Assembly (NCBI GenBank): GCA_040274765.1
Contig: JBEMAY010000091.1
Span: 1-9,684, forward strand
DNA from: Psychrobacillus sp040274765
GTDB lineage: Bacteria; Bacillota; Bacilli; Bacillales_A; Planococcaceae
DNA length: 9,684 bases
Direction: 5' to 3'
A program made the translations under genes and the position numbers. Shown here piece by piece: positions 7,310 to 9,684 of this stretch. Under the pieces are notes generated by a model. The model saw nothing but the letters and a program-made list of their open reading frames with translations. It was not told where the DNA came from and made no database searches. Each line of letters opens with the position of its first letter. Position 1 is the stretch's first letter.

Positions 7310-8442
7310 TGGACTATCTGAGGAGAGACCTTGAGCCGATGCTTGAGCTCATAGAAAAGCTAGTAAATATAGATAGTGGTTCAACGTGTAAAACTGGTGT
7401 AGATAAAATAGGAGAAATCCTAATAGATGAATATAAACAACTGGACCTCTCTATTGAAATTAAAGAAAATGAGGAATTTGGCAATAACATTGTCATTAAA
7501 CATAAAGATGCCTTGAAGCCTGAAATACTGCTAATCGCGCATATGGATACGGTATTTCCGATTGGAACGGCAGCAGAAAGACCGTTCACTATTAAAGACG
7601 GCCTTGCATTTGGTCCAGGAGTAGCAGATATGAAGGCAAGCCAAGTAACGTTATTGTATGCGATGAAATATTTGTATGAGAAAAACGATGCTGCTTTGAA
7701 AAATGTCATCATTATTTTAAACAGTGATGAGGAAATAGGTTCCCCGACATCTAGGGAGCTTATCGAGGAAATTTCAAAGGAAGTGAAATATGCATTGGTT
7801 ATGGAGCCTGCCCGTAAGGATGGATCGATTGTGTCCTCACGAAGAGGGGGCGGCAGATATACATTGCATGTACATGGAAGAGCTGCCCATTCGGGAGTAG
7901 CACCAGAAGAAGGCAGAAGCGCTATTGAAGAGCTTGCATACAAAACGATCAAGCTCAATCATTTAACTGACCATGAACAAGGAATATCCGTAAGTGTAGG
8001 TATAGTCGAAGGTGGAGACGCGGTAAATATGATCCCAGACAGCGCCACTGGATACGTAGATGTACGCGTCGAAAGTGATGAGCAAAGCTTAGAAATTGCC
8101 AAGCAAATCGAAACTATTTGCTCTGTACCAGATGTACCAGGAACAACAATCGACCTAGAAGGCGGCATCACCCGTCCACCAATGGAACTGGATGATAAGA
8201 ACCAGAAACTCCTAGAAATCGTGAAGGAAGTCGGGAGCTCCTTTGGCTTGAAGGTAACCGACTCTCATACTGGCGGAGGATCTGATGCGTCCTTTCCCTC
8301 TCACCTTGGCGTAGCTACGATAGATGGTGTGGGACCAATCGGTGGAAAGCTGCATAACGAAGGTGAATATTTAGAAATAGATTCACTGACAGAAAGGTGC
8401 TTTTTGTTGGCTGAAACTGTGTCGAGGTTATCGGGGACTTAG
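7309..8442 (+). CDS. M20-family metallopeptidase, carboxypeptidase G2-like
   Basis: This is a two-zinc exopeptidase of 377 residues, probably cytoplasmic because no signal peptide is visible. The pattern matches carboxypeptidase G2 and related enzymes: H78 and D80 in AHMDTVFP, bridging D107 in GPGVADMKA, catalytic base E141 and ligand E142 in NSDEEIGS, E166 in MEPAR, and a final histidine H349 in KLHNEGEY. GGGSDASF (322-329) is also conserved. The lid/dimerisation domain spans about 180-290. I chose the ATG at 7309, whose A is the last base of the upstream TGA stop. GTG at 7306 would give a 4-nt overlap and one extra residue and is nearly as good. GAAGG (7294-7298) serves either start. Its place behind the transporter suggests cleavage of imported peptides or N-acyl amino acids. 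Whether it prefers C-terminal glutamate, as carboxypeptidase G2 does, is unknown. Confidence 0.92.
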   Translation: MDYLRRDLEPMLELIEKLVNIDSGSTCKTGVDKIGEILIDEYKQLDLSIEIKENEEFGNNIVIKHKDALKPEILLIAHMDTVFPIGTAAERPFTIKDGLAFGPGVADMKASQVTLLYAMKYLYEKNDAALKNVIIILNSDEEIGSPTSRELIEEISKEVKYALVMEPARKDGSIVSSRRGGGRYTLHVHGRAAHSGVAPEEGRSAIEELAYKTIKLNHLTDHEQGISVSVGIVEGGDAVNMIPDSATGYVDVRVESDEQSLEIAKQIETICSVPDVPGTTIDLEGGITRPPMELDDKNQKLLEIVKEVGSSFGLKVTDSHTGGGSDASFPSHLGVATIDGVGPIGGKLHNEGEYLEIDSLTERCFLLAETVSRLSGT

Positions 8443-8444
8443 TC

Positions 8445-8475
8445 GTCCCTGTGTCAGACACTATTCTGACAATTG
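8445..8475. repeat. 31-bp direct repeat, copy A
   Basis: This sequence recurs at 8604-8634 with one mismatch in 31 bases. It begins 2 nt after the peptidase stop codon. It contains the palindrome GTGTCAGACAC (8451-8461) and can also form a 6-bp hairpin, TGTCAG (8452-8457) with CTGACA (8466-8471). No T-tract follows this copy, so it is a weak candidate terminator for the cluster. Confidence 0.7.
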
Positions 8476-8603
8476 ACTACAATTATCTGCAAGGCTATCC
8501 CTTTGTTATACATAACCGGCAGTGAGCAGTCATACATTTAAACCTCGGAAGCGTGAAGGTTCAAGGAGACTGATTGTTGTTTAAGAAGGATAAATTGTAG
8601 GTT
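8476..8603. other. 128-nt unassigned segment between two 31-bp direct repeats
   Basis: I see no ORF with a ribosome binding site here. CAGTC (8527-8531) can pair with GACTG (8568-8572) and AACCT (8541-8545) with AGGTT (8557-8561), giving a possible two-step stem. GTTATACATAAC is a short inverted repeat near the left side. No promoter matching the downstream sigma-B type is visible. It may be a structured RNA remnant or filler between repeats, and no function is proposed. Confidence 0.35.
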
Positions 8604-8634
8604 GTCCCTGTGTTAGACACTATTCTGACAATTG
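8604..8634. repeat. 31-bp direct repeat, copy B
   Basis: This is the second copy of the 31-bp repeat, with one C-to-T difference that turns the palindrome into GTGTTAGACAC. The hairpin TGTTAG/CTGACA (8611-8616, 8625-8630) is followed by ATTGTTTTTA, so this copy looks more like a weak intrinsic terminator than copy A. The 115 nt after it (8635-8749) are AT-rich. I see no gene in them, only a short direct repeat of TTTAAGC. Confidence 0.65.
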
Positions 8635-8755
8635 TTTTTAATTAATTTCTACAGACTTTAATATTCAAGAGCTAGGAAGTAGCGGTGTTTAAGCATTTTC
8701 TTTAAGCGAGATGAAGTGGTCTTCCAATTTGAATTAAAAAAATTTAAATAAAGAT

Positions 8756-8780
8756 GTTTAATGATATTTTACCGGGGTAT
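8756..8780 (+). promoter_or_regulatory. sigma-B-type promoter of RNA unit 1
   Basis: GTTTAA (8756-8761), a 13-nt spacer and GGGTAT (8775-8780) match the Bacillus sigma-B consensus fully. Start of transcription is expected near 8787. The spacer sequence differs from those of units 2 and 3 while both hexamers and their spacing are unchanged, which argues for selection on the promoter. Confidence 0.8.
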
Positions 8781-8786
8781 ATTAAT

Positions 8787-9118
8787 AGTACAAGGCGGAA
8801 CTACCGAAGGAAAGGACTGGTAAACTATGTGTTTACAAGAAACTCCAAAGGATGATTTGCACAGCCTTGGCGGAAGATTTGCTTTACTGACGAAAGGTAC
8901 TCTCGTCGGGAACCGATATATTTAGGTTTCGATTCAGTGTATTTTAGCAAGTGAAAGATAAGTTTTTTGTTTTAAGTGCACCTAAATGTCTGGTTCATTA
9001 ACAGACGAATTGTCAGTTACAATTTACAACGCAACATAAAGTGAATTTTCCGAGTGTATTCCCGGTTGTATAGGGAAAGAAGAAGCGTAATCCGAAGTTT
9101 GGATTACGCTTCTTTCTT
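8787..9118 (+). ncRNA. structured RNA of unknown family, unit 1, sigma-B-type promoter and own terminator
   Basis: A predicted transcript of about 330 nt lies between a sigma-B-type promoter and an intrinsic terminator. Candidate stems in order are CAAGGC (8791-8796) with GCCTTG (8864-8869); GTAAAC (8820-8825) with GTTTAC (8831-8836); CTGACGA (8887-8893) with TCGTCGG (8903-8909); ATTTAGG (8920-8926) with CCTAAAT (8981-8987); GTCTG (8988-8992) with CAGAC (9002-9006); AATTGT (9008-9013) with ACAATT (9019-9024); and TTCCC (9059-9063) with GGGAA (9073-9077). No long ORF is present. A 32-codon ORF overlaps the 5' part. I do not recognise the RNA, and it does not look like 6S RNA, tmRNA, RNase P or SRP RNA. 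Alternatives are a small mRNA or a cis-acting leader, but the internal terminator and tandem repetition favour an independent RNA. Confidence 0.7.
8827..8925 (+). CDS. possible 32-residue small protein inside RNA unit 1
   Basis: The ATG at 8827 opens 32 codons (starting MCLQETPKDD, ending GNRYI) and stops at TAG 8923-8925. AAAGGA (8811-8816) precedes it by 10 nt, an acceptable but slightly long gap. The ATG sits in the 5-nt loop of the GTAAAC/GTTTAC hairpin. The same ORF is identical in unit 2 (9239-9337) and begins in unit 3 (9651). Because the copies are identical here, they give no codon-level evidence. The peptide has no obvious membrane segment or known motif. It could be a real stress-induced micropeptide or a chance ORF in a structured RNA, and I lean to the latter. 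Confidence 0.25.
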   Translation: MCLQETPKDDLHSLGGRFALLTKGTLVGNRYI

Positions 9119-9120
9119 GT
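9080..9120 (+). terminator. intrinsic terminator of RNA unit 1
   Basis: AGAAGCGTAATCC (9081-9093) and GGATTACGCTTCT (9101-9113) form a perfect 13-bp stem, extendable by A9080-T9114, with a 7-nt loop GAAGTTT. The tail TTTCTTG follows. This is the strongest hairpin type in the window and fixes the 3' end of the RNA. Confidence 0.9.
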
Positions 9121-9167
9121 GTGTATGTATCCCTGTTTCAGAAACAATTATTTAATTGATAAAAGAT

Positions 9168-9192
9168 GTTTAATTATTTTTAGTCAGGGTAT
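9168..9192 (+). promoter_or_regulatory. sigma-B-type promoter of RNA unit 2
   Basis: GTTTAA (9168-9173) and GGGTAT (9187-9192) are separated by 13 nt, identical in geometry to unit 1. It lies downstream of the unit 1 terminator, so unit 2 should be transcribed on its own. Confidence 0.8.
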
Positions 9193-9198
9193 ATAAAT

Positions 9199-9530
9199 AG
9201 TACAAGGCGGAACTACCGAAGGAAAGGACTGGTAAACTATGTGTTTACAAGAAACTCCAAAGGATGATTTGCACAGCCTTGGCGGAAGATTTGCTTTACT
9301 GACGAAAGGTACTCTCGTCGGGAACCGATATATTTAGGTTTCGATTCAGTGTATTTTAGCAAGTGAAAGATAAGTTTTTTGTTTTAAGTGCACCTAAATG
9401 TCTGGTTCATTAACAGACGAATTGTCAGTTACAATTTACAACGCAACATAAAGTAAATTTTCCGAGTGTAGTCCCGGTTGTATAGGGAAAGAAGAAGCGT
9501 AATCCGAAATTTGGATTACGCTTTTTTCTT
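9199..9530 (+). ncRNA. structured RNA of unknown family, unit 2
   Basis: This is a near-identical copy of unit 1, offset by 412 nt. All four differences fall after the midpoint of the RNA. One removes the outermost pair of the TTCCC/GGGAA stem. One is in a linker, one is in the terminator loop, and one changes a terminator G-C pair to G-U while lengthening the T-run. The 5' two-thirds, including all stems up to AATTGT/ACAATT and the 32-codon ORF, are unchanged. Confidence 0.7.
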
Positions 9531-9532
9531 GT
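9492..9532 (+). terminator. intrinsic terminator of RNA unit 2
   Basis: This is the same 13-bp stem as in unit 1, with one G-C pair changed to G-U (T at 9524) and the loop GAAATTT. The change yields CTTTTTTCTT as the descending arm plus tail, so termination should be preserved. Confidence 0.88.
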
Positions 9533-9579
9533 GTGTATGTATCCCTGTTTCAGAAACAATTATTTAATTGATAAAAGAT

Positions 9580-9604
9580 GTTTAATTATTTTTAGTCAGG
9601 GTAT
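9580..9604 (+). promoter_or_regulatory. sigma-B-type promoter of RNA unit 3
   Basis: GTTTAA (9580-9585) and GGGTAT (9599-9604) have a 13-nt spacer, and the sequence is identical to the unit 2 promoter. Confidence 0.8.
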
Positions 9605-9610
9605 ATAAAT

Positions 9611-9684
9611 AGTACAAGGCGGAACTACCGAAGGAAAGGACTGGTAAACTATGTGTTTACAAGAAACTCCAAAGGATGATTTGC
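9611..9684 (+). ncRNA. structured RNA of unknown family, unit 3 (3' end outside the window)
   Basis: The visible first 70 nt from 9615 are identical to units 1 and 2 and end inside the region closed by the first stem. The number of further units cannot be seen. Confidence 0.65.

Larger units (their letters stand above)
8750..9684. repeat. tandem array of 412-nt units (two complete, third cut by the window end)
   Basis: The period is exactly 412 nt, measured from the same base in three copies (8791, 9203, 9615). Units 1 and 2 differ at only four positions: 9043 G/A, 9059 T/G, 9097 G/A and 9112 C/T. The first 70 nt of unit 3 are identical to both. Each unit consists of a promoter, an RNA, a terminator and a roughly 70-nt AT-rich spacer carrying a CCCTGTTTCAGAAAC motif. 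The promoter in front of unit 1 is diverged from those inside the array, so unit 1 is the upstream edge. The array continues beyond the window. Confidence 0.97.

Noticed and set aside
7314..7958. A 214-codon open frame on the minus strand
   Set aside because: It lies wholly antisense to the clearly functional M20 peptidase, has no recognisable domain or ribosome binding site, and is serine-rich as expected for the complement of a coding frame.
9008..9016. AATTGTCAG in the RNA is complementary to CTGACAATT in the upstream 31-bp repeats, suggesting base pairing
   Set aside because: Only nine bases match, the site is already in a local hairpin with ACAATT, and such matches occur by chance in AT-rich DNA.
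8750..9684. CRISPR array or rRNA/tRNA cluster as explanation of the repeats
   Set aside because: The 412-nt period is far too long for CRISPR, and the whole unit is conserved with no variable spacers. I see no tRNA cloverleaf or rRNA motif.

Overview
The window looks like chromosomal DNA of a Bacillaceae bacterium. It is AT-rich, uses AGGAGG-type ribosome binding sites and some TTG starts, carries a Bacillus-type lipoprotein signal, contains REP-like palindromes of a kind I associate with bacilli, and has sequences that match the general-stress sigma-B promoter consensus. Every gene I can support lies on the + strand.

Positions 1-8442 hold a seven-gene peptide or acyl-amino-acid uptake and hydrolysis cluster. 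It starts with an M20D amidohydrolase whose 5' end lies outside the window. Next come a lipoprotein solute-binding protein (SBP_bac_5 family), two Dpp/Opp-type permeases, two Dpp/Opp-type ATPases and a carboxypeptidase-G2-like M20 metallopeptidase. The likely logic is capture outside the cell, ATP-driven import, and cytoplasmic cleavage by the two zinc hydrolases. The genes from the first permease to the last peptidase are packed with short gaps or overlaps. The binding-protein gene is separated from them by a 662-nt non-coding stretch.

That stretch (2792-3453) holds a terminator-like hairpin right after the binding-protein gene, two related REP-like palindromic elements (one about 134 nt long, one internally shortened), two perfect small inverted repeats, and a possible 15-codon leader ORF whose stop codon overlaps the permease ribosome binding site.

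Positions 8443-8749 contain no recognisable gene. They carry two near-identical 31-bp direct repeats flanking a 128-nt segment.

From about 8750 to the window end lies the most interesting part: a tandem array with an exact 412-nt period. Two units are complete and a third is cut by the window edge. Each unit has a perfect sigma-B-type promoter (GTTTAA, 13 nt, GGGTAT), a roughly 330-nt transcript rich in potential stems, and (in the complete units) a strong 13-14 bp intrinsic terminator. The complete units differ at only 4 of 412 positions. I do not recognise this RNA from any family I can name. It looks like a stress-induced, tandemly amplified small RNA, or possibly a small mRNA with a 32-codon ORF.
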